The notes under the pieces are model-generated. The model made no database searches. It saw only the letters and a list, made by a program, of their open reading frames with translations, and was not told where the DNA came from. The position numbers and the translations under genes are program-made. Of a stretch of 64,000 bases of DNA, positions 18,730-27,498 are shown piece by piece. Source of the stretch: Kutzneria sp. CA-103260. Lineage in GTDB: Bacteria > Actinomycetota > Actinomycetes > Mycobacteriales > Pseudonocardiaceae. Within the stretch, counting starts at the first letter, position 1. Each line of letters opens with the position of its first letter. The stretch spans positions 7,812,001 through 7,876,000 of the forward strand of contig NZ_CP073318.1 in the NCBI RefSeq assembly GCF_018263855.1. The letters run 5' to 3'.

Positions 18730-19947
18730 TTATGCCCGCGCGATGTCGATTTCCTTCATACGCCCGGACTTGTTGTGGGTGCGCATGAACTTCAGCAGGT
18801 TGGAGGTCACCGGCATCGCCATGCCCCGCATCATCACCCGGCGCAGGGTGATCTGCTTGCGGTTGGGCGTGAAGACCGCGGTCTGCTGCACACCCAGCTG
18901 CTGGTAGTAGTTCAGGTACGGCCGCAGCCGGCGTTCCCACTCGGTCAGCGCCCGCTCCACGTCCCCGAACCGGGCGAGCATGGTGCCCAGCAGGTCCGCG
19001 CCGGCCAGCCCGGCCGACACACCCATGCCGGCGTACAGCGTCACGCACCACGCCGAGTCGCCGACCAGCACGACTCGTCCCTTGTGCCAGCGGTCCATGT
19101 GCACCTGCTCGACTGAGTCGAACAGCAGCTCGTCGGTGCCCTCCAACGCCTCCAGCGCCGCGCCGAGCATGTCGCCGGTGGGCTCGGGGCCGAACGCCTT
19201 GCGCACGCGGACCGCGGGCGGCTCGGTGAACTCGGCGTCCACGTCGTCGGTCCGGTACCCCATGAGGATGGTCGGCGCGTGGTCGACGAACGGGAACACC
19301 CACAGCGAGCGGTCCGGCTCCAGCAGCGTGCAGCCGTCGTGCAGGGCGAGGTCGCCGAGCCCGCCGGGCAGCTGGAAGGCGGCGATCATGTAGTTCAGCC
19401 GGCGCAGGTAGCGCGAGTCCGGTCCGAACGCCAGCCGGCGGACCGTGGAGCGCAGGCCGTCGGCCCCGACGACGAGGTCGAACCGCTCGGTGCCGGTGGT
19501 GCCGTCGGCGGTGTTGGCCAGCGTGACGGTGACGCCGTCGTCGTCCTGCTCGATCGCCGTCGGCACGGTGGAGTAGCGGATCTCCACGTCCTCGGGCAGC
19601 GCCTCGAACGCGGCCTGCTCGACGTCGCCGCGCAGCATCAGCCACGGCTCGCCGGGGATGTCCCGGAAACCGAGGCCGCGCCGCCACTCGCCGAAGCGGT
19701 CCAGGTCGTAGGTGACGCCGTCGTGCGCGGTCCGGTCATGCAGGCCGGCCATGATGCCGAGCCGCTCGGCCGCCGACTTGCCCGCGCCGAACAGGCCGAC
19801 GAAGTACCCGCCGGAGCGGCGCTGCGGCGCCTTCTCGATCAGCACCGGCTGCCAGCCGGCGCGCTTGAGCCCCAGTGCCGTCCCGATGCCGCTGATGCCG
19901 AGCCCGACGACAAGAGCCCGGCGGCCGTGTTCCGTCTTCGTGGTCAT
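18730..19947 (-). CDS. FAD-dependent monooxygenase (PHBH-like)
   Basis: This is a 405-residue flavoprotein hydroxylase. It has the N-terminal dinucleotide motif VVGLGISGIGTALGLKRAGW, a middle DG motif (VGADGLRSTVRR) and the GD motif LVGDSAWCV near the C-terminus, the three fingerprints of aromatic hydroxylases such as TetX/PHBH. The C-terminal tail is basic. It likely hydroxylates or inactivates an aromatic compound using NAD(P)H and O2. It is the promoter-proximal gene of the operon with TetR and the epoxide hydrolase. ATG 19947 is the start; there is no strong ribosome site. Confidence 0.88.
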   Translation of the reverse strand: MTTKTEHGRRALVVGLGISGIGTALGLKRAGWQPVLIEKAPQRRSGGYFVGLFGAGKSAAERLGIMAGLHDRTAHDGVTYDLDRFGEWRRGLGFRDIPGEPWLMLRGDVEQAAFEALPEDVEIRYSTVPTAIEQDDDGVTVTLANTADGTTGTERFDLVVGADGLRSTVRRLAFGPDSRYLRRLNYMIAAFQLPGGLGDLALHDGCTLLEPDRSLWVFPFVDHAPTILMGYRTDDVDAEFTEPPAVRVRKAFGPEPTGDMLGAALEALEGTDELLFDSVEQVHMDRWHKGRVVLVGDSAWCVTLYAGMGVSAGLAGADLLGTMLARFGDVERALTEWERRLRPYLNYYQQLGVQQTAVFTPNRKQITLRRVMMRGMAMPVTSNLLKFMRTHNKSGRMKEIDIARA

Positions 19948-19966
19948 GCCACCACGGTAGACGCAC

Positions 19967-19995
19967 TGACCAAATTCGTCATTCCGTCTATTCTA
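19967..19995 (-). promoter_or_regulatory. Candidate TetR operator and -10 of the monooxygenase operon
   Basis: The 15-bp near palindrome TGACCAAATTCGTCA lies at 19967-19981; all positions pair except the central base and one pair. On the minus strand a -10-like TAGAAT sits at 19995-19990, so the palindrome would cover the transcription start, an ideal repressor site. It lies between the monooxygenase start (19947) and the STAND gene stop (20009). Inferred from position and symmetry. Confidence 0.5.
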
Positions 19996-20008
19996 TGGCG
20001 TGCGTCAC

Positions 20009-22216
20009 TCAGTTCCAGGGGCCTCCGTCGACGGTCGCGACGCCGGCCTTCAGCAGTTGCAGCTGGCATTCGAGGCGGTCCGCGTCGGCGGTCCGGCGCT
20101 GTGTCCGGTACAGCCGCATGGCCTGCCGCCACGCCGCGCGGGCCCGGTTGTTCTGGTCGAGCGCCCGGTACGTCTGACCGAGCCTCTCCAGGGTCTCGGC
20201 GGCGGCGTAGGTGTCGCCGAGCTCCTGCAGCAACACGAGGGCGTGCTGGTAGTGCCCGAGCGCCTCGGTGTGACCGACGGCATCGGCCAACCGCCCCAGG
20301 CTGTCCAGGATGGTCGCCTCGCCGAGCCGGTGGTGGTGCGCGCGAAACAGGCTCAGCGCCGCCTCGTAGGTGCCGCGCGCCAGCTCGAAGTCGCCGAGCC
20401 GGGCCGCGAAGTTGCCGACCATGTTCAACGCGAACGCCTCGCGCAACGGGGTGCGGACGGCGCGGTAGATGCGCAGCGCGGCCGCGGCGTGCCGGAGGGC
20501 CTCGACGGTGTCGCCATGGCGTCCCCACACCTGCGCCGCCGCGTGGTGGGCGGCGGCGCGGTACGCGAGGTTGCCGGTCTCGACGGCGAAGTGAATCGCG
20601 TCGGCGACGAATCTCAGGGCCTGCGCGTGGACACCGAGCCGTGAGTACGCGTACCCGAGCATCTGGTGCACGATCGCCTTCGCGGCGGACTCGGCGACGC
20701 CCTCGACGGCCTCGTACCCCAACCGCCAGATCGCCAGATCGTGGTGCAGATGCCCGCGCGACAGGTGGTAGGCGTGCAGCGTCCACGCCAGCTGCCAGAC
20801 GTGCTGGCGCCAGCCGGACCGGTGGGCGAGCTCCTGCACGGCGAGCAGCTGCGAATGCTCGGCCTCGAACCAGGCCAGCGCCGCCCGCCGGGTCTCGAGC
20901 ACGGCCGGTCGACAGCCCTCGGTCGCCGGCACGATGTCGACGGGCTGGCTGTCCGGATCGAGCAGCCGGTCGGCGGCGCGGCTGGTGTGCAGGTAGAAGT
21001 CGACCAGCCGGCGCAGCGCGACCTCGGGGCCGTGCCGGGTCGGGGTCTGCCGCGCCTGCTGGATGCCGTACAGCCGGATCAGGTCGTGCACCCGGAACCG
21101 CTCCGGAGCAGGTTCCTGCACGAGGGAAACCCGTTCCAGCTCGCGCAGCACGACGCAGGCGTCCTCGACGGGCAGGCCCACCAGGCTGGCCACCGCGGGC
21201 AGGCTGAGGTCCTGGCCCGGGGCCAGGCACATCAGCAGGAACGTCTCGGCCTCCCGGTCGGTCAGCGCGGCGTACGACCACGAGAACACGGCCGACAGGC
21301 TGGTGGCGGGGTCGTGCTCGTCCAGGACGCCGAGCCGGGTCGCCGTGTCGCGCAGCTCCTCGGCCAGCCGGGTCAGTGTGAAGCCGGGACGGGCAGTGGC
21401 TCGGCCAGCGACCACGCCCAGCGCCAGCGGCAGACCCGCGCAGCTGTCCAGCAGCTCGCCGACCGCCGCCGGCTCGCCCGCAATGCGTTCGAACCCGAGC
21501 CGACGCGTGAGCAGGGCGTGCGCCTCGCGCGCGGACAGCACGCCCATCGGCACGAGTTGGGCGTCGTGCTGCACGAACAGTCCGACCAGCCGACTCCGGC
21601 CGGTGATCACCACCACACAGCTCGAACTGCCCGGTAACAAGGGCGTGACCTGGGCAATGTCCCGAACGTTGTCGAGCAGTATGAACATTCGTTTACCAGC
21701 CACCAGGCTGCGGTACAGACAGGCCATGCCATCGATGTCGACGGGAATTCGCCCCGATTCGACACCGAGCGCCTGAAGGAAGAAGTGCAGAACGACGCAG
21801 GGCGTCTTCGGCTCACCGGCCGCGTCAAAGCCACGCAGGTCCGCAAACAACTGACCGTCCGGGAATTGGGCGATGTTCTGGTACGCCCAGTGCAGCGCCA
21901 GCCAGGTCTTCCCGATTCCGCCCCCACCGCAGATCATGGCGATCCCCGACCGCGCCACGGCCGCCGTGAGCTGCCGTGTTTCCCGGTCCCGACCGGCAAA
22001 CGTTCGCGGCCGCGGCGGCAGGTGGCCGGGTACGTGCCGGTCCGCGGCCGGCGGGTGCATGTGCACGCCCCCATTGATCTCCCGGGCTTGCACAACGGTG
22101 TCGAAATGACCGGAAGCGACCGTATTCACGGCCGCAGATCCGAACACCTCATCGATTTCTTCTGCCATCAGGTACGCCCGGGCGCCGACAATGACCGACA
22201 CCCGCTCCTTCCCCAT
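20009..22216 (-). CDS. STAND NTPase: NB-ARC domain with TPR repeats
   Basis: This is a 735-residue protein of the actinobacterial NB-ARC/TPR class. The N-terminal 55 residues carry VASGHFDTVVQAREINGGVH, a motif seen in front of many such actinobacterial NTPases. The P-loop GGGGIGKTW is at about residues 97-105, Walker B KRMFILLDNV at 174-183, and a winged helix with MCLAPGQDLSL and RFRVHDLIRLYG around 380-420. From about 430 to the end come helical TPR-like repeats (ALGHYQHALVLLQELGDTYA). It lacks the N-terminal DNA-binding domain of AfsR/SARP regulators, so its role as signal-sensing switch is inferred. It is a single gene; ATG 22216 has only a weak ribosome site. Confidence 0.85.
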   Translation of the reverse strand: MGKERVSVIVGARAYLMAEEIDEVFGSAAVNTVASGHFDTVVQAREINGGVHMHPPAADRHVPGHLPPRPRTFAGRDRETRQLTAAVARSGIAMICGGGGIGKTWLALHWAYQNIAQFPDGQLFADLRGFDAAGEPKTPCVVLHFFLQALGVESGRIPVDIDGMACLYRSLVAGKRMFILLDNVRDIAQVTPLLPGSSSCVVVITGRSRLVGLFVQHDAQLVPMGVLSAREAHALLTRRLGFERIAGEPAAVGELLDSCAGLPLALGVVAGRATARPGFTLTRLAEELRDTATRLGVLDEHDPATSLSAVFSWSYAALTDREAETFLLMCLAPGQDLSLPAVASLVGLPVEDACVVLRELERVSLVQEPAPERFRVHDLIRLYGIQQARQTPTRHGPEVALRRLVDFYLHTSRAADRLLDPDSQPVDIVPATEGCRPAVLETRRAALAWFEAEHSQLLAVQELAHRSGWRQHVWQLAWTLHAYHLSRGHLHHDLAIWRLGYEAVEGVAESAAKAIVHQMLGYAYSRLGVHAQALRFVADAIHFAVETGNLAYRAAAHHAAAQVWGRHGDTVEALRHAAAALRIYRAVRTPLREAFALNMVGNFAARLGDFELARGTYEAALSLFRAHHHRLGEATILDSLGRLADAVGHTEALGHYQHALVLLQELGDTYAAAETLERLGQTYRALDQNNRARAAWRQAMRLYRTQRRTADADRLECQLQLLKAGVATVDGGPWN

Positions 22217-22398
22217 CCCCAGATCCGAAGGACATCCGGACGGTACCGGTGCCGGGGGACGACTGAAGGGGTCTGCGACGACCAGTCGAAAACGCGCGAC
22301 AAACGGTCACACCGACTTCGGCCGAGCCGATCAGCCCCGCTAAACCCGCAAAGCAGGGAGAAAAGCCTTGCGAAATTACGGCACCCAACCGACCCGAA

Positions 22399-23433
22399 TT
22401 ATGAGGCCTGGCCGGTGAGCGCGATGCCGTCCGGGTCCAGGGCGAGCCGGATCGCGTCGCCGGGTTCAGGCGCGCCGGCGACCGGCGCCACGGCCTCAAC
22501 CGGGCCGCTGGGCACGCCGTCGCCGCTCAGCTGGACCAACAGCCGGGCGTGATCGCGCCGGTGCAGCCGCTGCACGACCTCGCCGCGCACGAAACCGCCC
22601 GGATCGGTGCGCAAGGCGTTGGCGCGCAAGCCGAGCAGCACCGTCCCGTCTCCGGCACCCGGCAGGGCGATCTCGCCGAGCGGGCTGGTCACCAGGTCGC
22701 GGTCGGCCTGCGCCGGCACGAACGTGGTGCAGCCGAGGAACCCGGCGACCACGTCGTCGGCGGGCCGCCGCCACACCTCGTCCGGCGGCCCGACCTGCCG
22801 GATCCGGCCAGCCTGCATCAAGGCGACCCGGTCGGCCAGCGTGAACGCCTCGTCGTGGTCATGGGTGACGACCAGCGCGGTGGTGCCGGTCGCGCGCAGC
22901 AGCGCCGCGAGATCGACGGCGAGCTGCTCGCGTAGAGCACGGTCCAAAGCGGACAGTGGCTCGTCCAGCAACAGCAGGCGTGGCTTGGGCGCCAACGCCC
23001 GCGCCAGCGCCACCCGCTGCTGTTCGCCGCCGGACAGCTCGGTCACGCGTCGTTCGCCGTAGCCCTTGAGACCAACCAGGGACAACAGCTCGTCGACCCG
23101 CTCGGCCCGCTCGGCCCGGTCCACGTGGTGCATGCGCAGGCCGAACGCCACGTTCGCGGCGACATCCTTGTGCGGGAACAACTGTCCGTCCTGGAACACC
23201 AGTCCGAAGTCCCGCCGGTGCACGGCGACGCCGGCCAGATCGACGCCGTCCCAACGGATCCGGCCGGCGGCCGGTCGCTCAAGGCCCGCGACGGCGCGCA
23301 GCAGCGTCGACTTCCCACAACCTGACGGCCCGAGCAGCGCGACGACCTCGCCGTCGGCGACCGTGATGTCCACATCGGACACTGCGGCGATCGAGCCGTA
23401 GCGCACGGACAAACCCTGCAGTTCCAGTGCCAT
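22399..23433 (-). CDS. thiQ: Thiamine ABC transporter ATPase ThiQ
   Basis: This is the ATPase of the thiamine/TPP importer, 344 residues. It has Walker A GPSGCGKST, Q-loop LVFQDGQLFPHKDV, signature LSGGEQQRVALARAL, Walker B LLLLDEPLSALD and switch His VTHDHDEA. The C-terminal ~110 residues form a TOBE-like regulatory domain. The open frame runs on upstream but ATG 23433 is the start: it overlaps the permease stop by one base (TGATG). It is the last gene of the TPP-riboswitch operon. The assignment as ThiQ rests mainly on that riboswitch. Confidence 0.9.
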   Translation of the reverse strand: MALELQGLSVRYGSIAAVSDVDITVADGEVVALLGPSGCGKSTLLRAVAGLERPAAGRIRWDGVDLAGVAVHRRDFGLVFQDGQLFPHKDVAANVAFGLRMHHVDRAERAERVDELLSLVGLKGYGERRVTELSGGEQQRVALARALAPKPRLLLLDEPLSALDRALREQLAVDLAALLRATGTTALVVTHDHDEAFTLADRVALMQAGRIRQVGPPDEVWRRPADDVVAGFLGCTTFVPAQADRDLVTSPLGEIALPGAGDGTVLLGLRANALRTDPGGFVRGEVVQRLHRRDHARLLVQLSGDGVPSGPVEAVAPVAGAPEPGDAIRLALDPDGIALTGQAS

Positions 23434-25010
23434 CAGAACTCCCCAACGGCCGGTGTCAGCCGCTCGATCGCCACCACGGCCAGCACCGTGACCACCATCA
23501 GCACCACGCACGCCGCGTACGCCATCTCGTTGTTCAGCTGGCCGGGCCGGTCGATCAGCCGGGCGATCGCCACCGGCAGCGTCGGCGCGTCCGGCCGCGC
23601 CAGGAAACTCGTCGCCCCGAACTCGCCGAGCGCGACCACATAACCGAAGCCGGCCGCGGCGATCAGCGATCGTCCGGCCAGCGCCAGATCGACCTCGCGC
23701 CACACCCGGAACGGCCCCGCGCCGAGCGTGCCGGCGGCCTGTCGCAGCCGCTCGTCGATGGCCCGCAACACCGGCAACACCGTCCGCACGATCAACGGCG
23801 TGATCACCAGAGCCTGCGCGAACGGCACCAGCAACGGCGATGTGCGCAGGTCGAAGGGCAGATCGCCGAGCGTGACGAGGTAACCGAAGCCCACCGTCAC
23901 CGCCGACACGCCCAGCGGCAGCATCAGCGCCAGGTCCAGCGTCTCGCCGAGCACCGCGCGGCCTCTCCGGACCTGCGAGAGCACCACTGCCGCCGTCACG
24001 CCGAGCACCATCGCCAGGATCGTGGCGTCGGTCGCGGCTCGGATCGAGTTCCAGGCCGCTTCCCACGCCGACACTTCCAACGTGCCGGAGTCGCCGGTGC
24101 CGGCAAGCGCCCGCCAACCGTCCACTGTGGTCAGTGAGTTGGCGACAAGACCAATGATCGGCACCAACAAGGCAGCGACCACCACCAGGGCTGCCCCGAC
24201 CACGATCCACTCGCCGCCGACCGGCCTGCGGGCCGTCTCGAAGCGGCCCCGCAGCCGCAGCGCCGTCTCACGGCGTCGACGCGCGAGGGCACCGATCAGC
24301 AGCACCGCGATCACTGCAACCACTTGCAGGATCGACAATGCCGCCGCACCGGGCAGGTCGAACAAGTCGACCGTACGGAGGTAGATCTCGGTCTCCAGGG
24401 TCCGGTAGCGGGCCCCGCCGAGCATCAGCACGACACCGAAACTGGTGGCGCAGAACAAAAACACGACCGCCGCCGCCGAGCCGATGGCCGGTGCGAGCGC
24501 CGGCAGCACCACCGACGTGAACGCCCGCCAGCGTGACGCGCCCAGCGCCCGGGCCGCTTCCTCGGCGCGCCGATCCGTGTGCGCCCACAGCCCGCCGACG
24601 GTCCGAGCGACCACCGCGACGTTGAAAAAAGCGTTGGCCAGCACGATCGACAGCACGCCGCCGTCCGGCAGCAGCGACCGGAACGCGAGGCCCACCACCA
24701 CCGTCGGCAGCACGAACGGCACCAGAACCAGCGTGCGCACCACGCCCACGCCCGGCACCTTGCAGCGCGCCAGGACGTACGCGAGCGGCATGCCGGCCAG
24801 CACCGCCACCAGCGTCGCGGCCGCCGCCTGGCCCAGCGTGAACGCCACCAGCCGCCAGGTGTCGCCGCTGGTCAGCACCGCCGTCACGCCGCTGCCGCCC
24901 AGACCGATGCCCACGATGGACACCACCGGCCAGGCGAAGAACAGGCCCAGGAAACCGACCGGGATCAGCGCCAGCAGCGGCAGAACTAGCCTTGCAGCAG
25001 TGTTCGGCAC
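23433..25010 (-). CDS. thiP: Thiamine ABC transporter permease ThiP
   Basis: This is a fused two-unit permease of 525 residues. Each half has a BPD_transp_1 domain with an EAA loop: EAARALGASRWRAFTSVVLP in the first, RQAAGTLGAGPFRVWREVDL in the second. About twelve membrane helices are predicted (e.g. LVLPLLALIPVGFLGLFFAW at the start). GTG 25010 is the start, lying inside the end of the binding-protein gene (25-nt overlap). The ORF is open far upstream, which is a high-GC artefact. Length and layout match ThiP; it passes thiamine delivered by the upstream binding protein. Confidence 0.9.
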   Translation of the reverse strand: MPNTAARLVLPLLALIPVGFLGLFFAWPVVSIVGIGLGGSGVTAVLTSGDTWRLVAFTLGQAAAATLVAVLAGMPLAYVLARCKVPGVGVVRTLVLVPFVLPTVVVGLAFRSLLPDGGVLSIVLANAFFNVAVVARTVGGLWAHTDRRAEEAARALGASRWRAFTSVVLPALAPAIGSAAAVVFLFCATSFGVVLMLGGARYRTLETEIYLRTVDLFDLPGAAALSILQVVAVIAVLLIGALARRRRETALRLRGRFETARRPVGGEWIVVGAALVVVAALLVPIIGLVANSLTTVDGWRALAGTGDSGTLEVSAWEAAWNSIRAATDATILAMVLGVTAAVVLSQVRRGRAVLGETLDLALMLPLGVSAVTVGFGYLVTLGDLPFDLRTSPLLVPFAQALVITPLIVRTVLPVLRAIDERLRQAAGTLGAGPFRVWREVDLALAGRSLIAAAGFGYVVALGEFGATSFLARPDAPTLPVAIARLIDRPGQLNNEMAYAACVVLMVVTVLAVVAIERLTPAVGEF

Positions 25011-26032
25011 TGCTGGACCCACTTCTCCCGGTTCGCGTCCACCTGGTCGGCCGGCAGCTGCGCCGGCGCGTCCGGCAGCGGCGCCGCCGTCTTCCAGGCG
25101 TCCGGCAGCGACACGTCCGACCGGGACGGGTAGACGTACATGCTGTTGGGCACCTGCTGCTGGAACTTCTGCGAGACCAGGAAGTCCAGCACCTTCTGGG
25201 CGTCGCCCGCGTTCTTGGCCCCGGCCAGCACGCCCGCGTACTCGACCTGGCGGTAGCAGGTGTTCAGCAGCGCCTTGGTCCGCGGCTTGCCGTCCGCGCC
25301 GATCTCGTCGGCCGGCGAGGAGGCGTAGGACACCACGACCGGACGCGGGCCCTTGCCCGACGAGCCGGAGAAGTCCTGGCTGTAGGCCTCCTCCCAACCC
25401 GAGTCGACCTTGACGTCGTTGGCCTTGAGCCCGGTCCAGAAGGCCGGCCAGCCGTCCGGCCCGAACTGCTTGACCGTGCCCAGCAGGAAGGCCAGGCCCG
25501 GCGAGGAGGTGGACGGGTCCTCGACCACGGTCTGGCCCTTGTACTTCGGGTCGACCAGGTCGGCGTAGCCGGTCGGGGCGGGCAGATGGTGCGCCGCGTA
25601 CCAGCCCGTGTCCACGTTCAGGCACACGTCGCCGACGTCGATCGCGGTCAGCCGGTGCGAGTCGTCGAACTGGTAGCGCTGCGGGCCCTTGGCCGCGTCC
25701 GGGCTGGTGTAGGCGGCGAAGACGTCCTCCGACAGCGCCCGGGAGGCGAAGGTGCTGTCCACGCCGTAGGCGATGTCGCCGATCGGGTTGGCCTTGGTCA
25801 GCACCAGCTTGTTGGTCAGGGCGCCCGCGTCGCCGTTCATGCTGACCTTGACCGTGATGCCCGAGGTCTTCTGGAAGTCTTCCCAGAGGGTCTTGTCCAC
25901 CGCCCACGAGTCATGGGTGACCAGCGTGACCGTGTGCGTGCTCGACGCCGTGTCACCACCCCCGACCAGCGAGCAGCCCGCCAGCGTCGTGGCCGCCACC
26001 GCCAACACGGCCAGCCGTGCCGTCCTGCTCAA
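24986..26032 (-). CDS. thiB: Thiamine-binding lipoprotein ThiB
   Basis: This is a 348-residue extracellular receptor for thiamine or TPP. TTG 26032 is the start: GGAGG lies 5 nt upstream, and the next upstream ATG (26092) is inside the riboswitch. The signal reads SRTARLAVLAVAATTLAGC with lipobox LAGC. The mature protein has the ThiB pattern: VTLVTHDSWAVDK at the N-terminus, ANPIGDIAYGVDSTFASRAL, VCLNVDTGWY, and a C-terminal NSMYVYPSRSDVSLPDAW. It is first in the operon, directly behind the TPP riboswitch, and is followed by ThiP and ThiQ. Confidence 0.92.
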   Translation of the reverse strand: MSRTARLAVLAVAATTLAGCSLVGGGDTASSTHTVTLVTHDSWAVDKTLWEDFQKTSGITVKVSMNGDAGALTNKLVLTKANPIGDIAYGVDSTFASRALSEDVFAAYTSPDAAKGPQRYQFDDSHRLTAIDVGDVCLNVDTGWYAAHHLPAPTGYADLVDPKYKGQTVVEDPSTSSPGLAFLLGTVKQFGPDGWPAFWTGLKANDVKVDSGWEEAYSQDFSGSSGKGPRPVVVSYASSPADEIGADGKPRTKALLNTCYRQVEYAGVLAGAKNAGDAQKVLDFLVSQKFQQQVPNSMYVYPSRSDVSLPDAWKTAAPLPDAPAQLPADQVDANREKWVQQCRTLLQG

Positions 26033-26046
26033 ACTCTCCTCCAGGT

Positions 26047-26065
26047 GACCTCGTCGCGCGAGGTC
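26047..26065 (-). promoter_or_regulatory. Hairpin in the thiB leader, possible riboswitch expression platform
   Basis: The arms GACCTCG and CGAGGTC form a 7-bp stem with a 5-nt loop, between the TPP aptamer (ends 26076) and the Shine-Dalgarno GGAGG (26042-26038). Its 3' arm lies 4 nt from the ribosome site, so ligand-dependent refolding could block translation initiation. No U-run follows, so translational rather than transcriptional control is likelier. Confidence 0.4.
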
Positions 26066-26075
26066 GCCCGTAGTG

Positions 26076-26162
26076 CCTCCCTCCACCGGCATGACCCGGA
26101 TCAGGTGCTTACGGTCGAGAGCTCGCCCGCTCTCCTCTCAGCCCGGCGCACCGGACTCCCGT
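26076..26162 (-). promoter_or_regulatory. TPP (THI-box) riboswitch
   Basis: Read on the minus strand, the leader holds the TPP aptamer signatures in order: ACGGGAGTCC near its 5' end, the conserved CTGAGAG of P2/J3-2, then ACCTGATCCGGGTCATGCCGG of P4/P5, closing with GGAGGG that can pair with the 5' side. It binds thiamine pyrophosphate and turns down thiB-thiP-thiQ. The aptamer ends 43 nt before the TTG start of thiB. The divergent gene at 26218 starts only 56 nt away. Confidence 0.93.
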
Positions 26163-26217
26163 GGCTCACCCGGAGCTTACGCTGCGTTCCGGCGTGGTCG
26201 GGACCACCATGGACGCC

Positions 26218-26523
26218 ATGGCGGAATTGCTCACGGACGATCAGGTGACCGAGGCGCTCGGGCGACTGGCCCAGTGGCGGCAGGACGGCGATGCGATCGT
26301 TCGCATCGTGGAGCTGGCCAGCTTCCCCCAGGCCATCCAGGCGGTCGCCCGCATCGGCGAGATAGCGGAGAACGACAACCACCACCCCGACATCGACATC
26401 CGCTGGCGGACCCTGACGTTCCGGTGCCGGACGCACAGCGCCGGCGGCGTCACGTCCCTGGACGTCACGCTCGCCGGCGAGATCGACGGTGTGCTGGAGC
26501 TACTCGGTCAGCCCAGCGAGTAG
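26218..26523 (+). CDS. Pterin-4a-carbinolamine dehydratase family protein
   Basis: This is about 101 residues and carries the family motif ENDNHHPD (E-x3-H-H/N-P) of pterin-4a-carbinolamine dehydratases, which dehydrate 4a-hydroxytetrahydropterin. It begins MAELLTDDQVTEALGRL and ends with a helix DVTLAGEIDGVLELLGQ. The enzyme recycles pterin cofactor or, in organisms lacking aromatic hydroxylases, may serve moco/pterin metabolism. ATG 26218 fits homologous lengths; ATG 26209, three codons earlier, is possible. It is divergent from the thiamine operon and its end overlaps the convergent gene by 16 nt. Confidence 0.85.
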   Translation: MAELLTDDQVTEALGRLAQWRQDGDAIVRIVELASFPQAIQAVARIGEIAENDNHHPDIDIRWRTLTFRCRTHSAGGVTSLDVTLAGEIDGVLELLGQPSE

Positions 26524-26993
26524 AGCAGGTTCCGGCCCGCCTCCGCGTTGCGGGGCTGGCACAACACGTCGTAGCGGCGCGCCACCAGCTGGCTCTGCGA
26601 CACGAAGTCGCGCTTGCCCCTGGTCGACGCGTAGCTGATCGCCGCGAAGATCATGCTCGATCCCACGCCGCCCACCAGGCCGATGGCGATCGGCAGCCAG
26701 CCGCCGCCCACCGTGAACAGCGACAGCAGCACGCCCACGAACAGTCCGAACCACGCTCCGCTGGCCGCCGCCGCCCCGAGCACCCGGCCCCAGCTCAGCC
26801 GCCCCGCCACGCGCTCCACCAGCATCGGCTCCACGCCGACGATCGTGATGTCCTGCACCGGGAACTCCCGGTCCGCCAGGAAGTCCACCGCCCGCTGCGC
26901 CTGCTCGTAGGTGTCGTAGGAACCGATCGGCCAGCCGGTGGGCGGGGTGGGCAGCGCCGAAGCCGCCGGGTTGTTGGCGAATGCAGTGGTCAT
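26508..26993 (-). CDS. General stress protein 17M-domain membrane protein
   Basis: This is a 161-residue protein. Residues 20-60 form the general-stress-protein 17M-like fold (GSYDTYEQAQRAVDFLADRE, then FPVQDITIVGVE), followed by two membrane helices near VLGAAAASGAWFGLFVGVLL and WLPIAIGLVGGVGSSMIFAA. The C-terminus is basic and cytoplasmic-type. ATG 26993 is supported by AAGGAGGG about 5-6 nt upstream. It is a single gene divergent from the small membrane protein at 27224. The function is unknown; the family is linked to stress and magnesium/redox conditions by name only. Confidence 0.8.
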   Translation of the reverse strand: MTTAFANNPAASALPTPPTGWPIGSYDTYEQAQRAVDFLADREFPVQDITIVGVEPMLVERVAGRLSWGRVLGAAAASGAWFGLFVGVLLSLFTVGGGWLPIAIGLVGGVGSSMIFAAISYASTRGKRDFVSQSQLVARRYDVLCQPRNAEAGRNLLYSLG

Positions 26994-27223
26994 GATGGCC
27001 CTCCTTGTCGGCCTTACACCTCTCTTAACGCCGAGCCCACCTCGCTTCGTGCCGGGTTCTCGAACTCCACAGGGGAATCTCAGGATGTGTCCCCGGCGAC
27101 CTGTCCCCACCGCCTGCCCGGCCGCGCCTCCGCCACCCATCCGGTTGTGACCTGCGCGACCCGGGCAACGATCCCCCGCCGCCGTGCGTCGTCTCTAGTG
27201 AAGCCGTACAAGGGGATTCCGAA

Positions 27224-27445
27224 GTGATCAAGTTCTTTCGCACCGCGGCCGCCAGCGCCGCCGCCATCGTGCTCGCCGTCCTGTTCGCCGTGCAGGCCCA
27301 AGCCGCCTCGCCCACCCAGCAGGTCGCCTCGTCCCACCAGGGCGACGGCGACCTGATCTTCGCCGGCGTCGCCGGCCTGTTCATCCTGGCCGCCGCCTTC
27401 GGCGTGATCATCTACGCCGCCCGCCACCGCAACTCGGAGCAGTGA
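27224..27445 (+). CDS. Small signal-peptide/membrane protein
   Basis: This is 73 residues with a signal-like N-terminus (MIKFFRTAAASAAAIVLAVL, ending AQAAS), a short exposed segment (PTQQVASSHQGDGD) and one C-terminal membrane helix (LIFAGVAGLFILAAAFGVII). The start is GTG 27224 with AGGGGA about 7 nt upstream. I do not recognise a family; it is a plausible small envelope protein. It overlaps nothing and lies 53 nt before the Uma2-like gene. Confidence 0.6.
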   Translation: MIKFFRTAAASAAAIVLAVLFAVQAQAASPTQQVASSHQGDGDLIFAGVAGLFILAAAFGVIIYAARHRNSEQ

Positions 27446-27498
27446 GCCACCTGTGTCGGGGCTCCCTGAGCCCCGACACAGCGGCTACGGTTGAGACT

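Noticed and set aside
26092..26092. ATG 26092 as start of thiB
   Set aside because: It lies in the conserved CATGCCGG part of the TPP aptamer and lacks a ribosome site; TTG 26032 has both a ribosome site and a proper lipoprotein signal.
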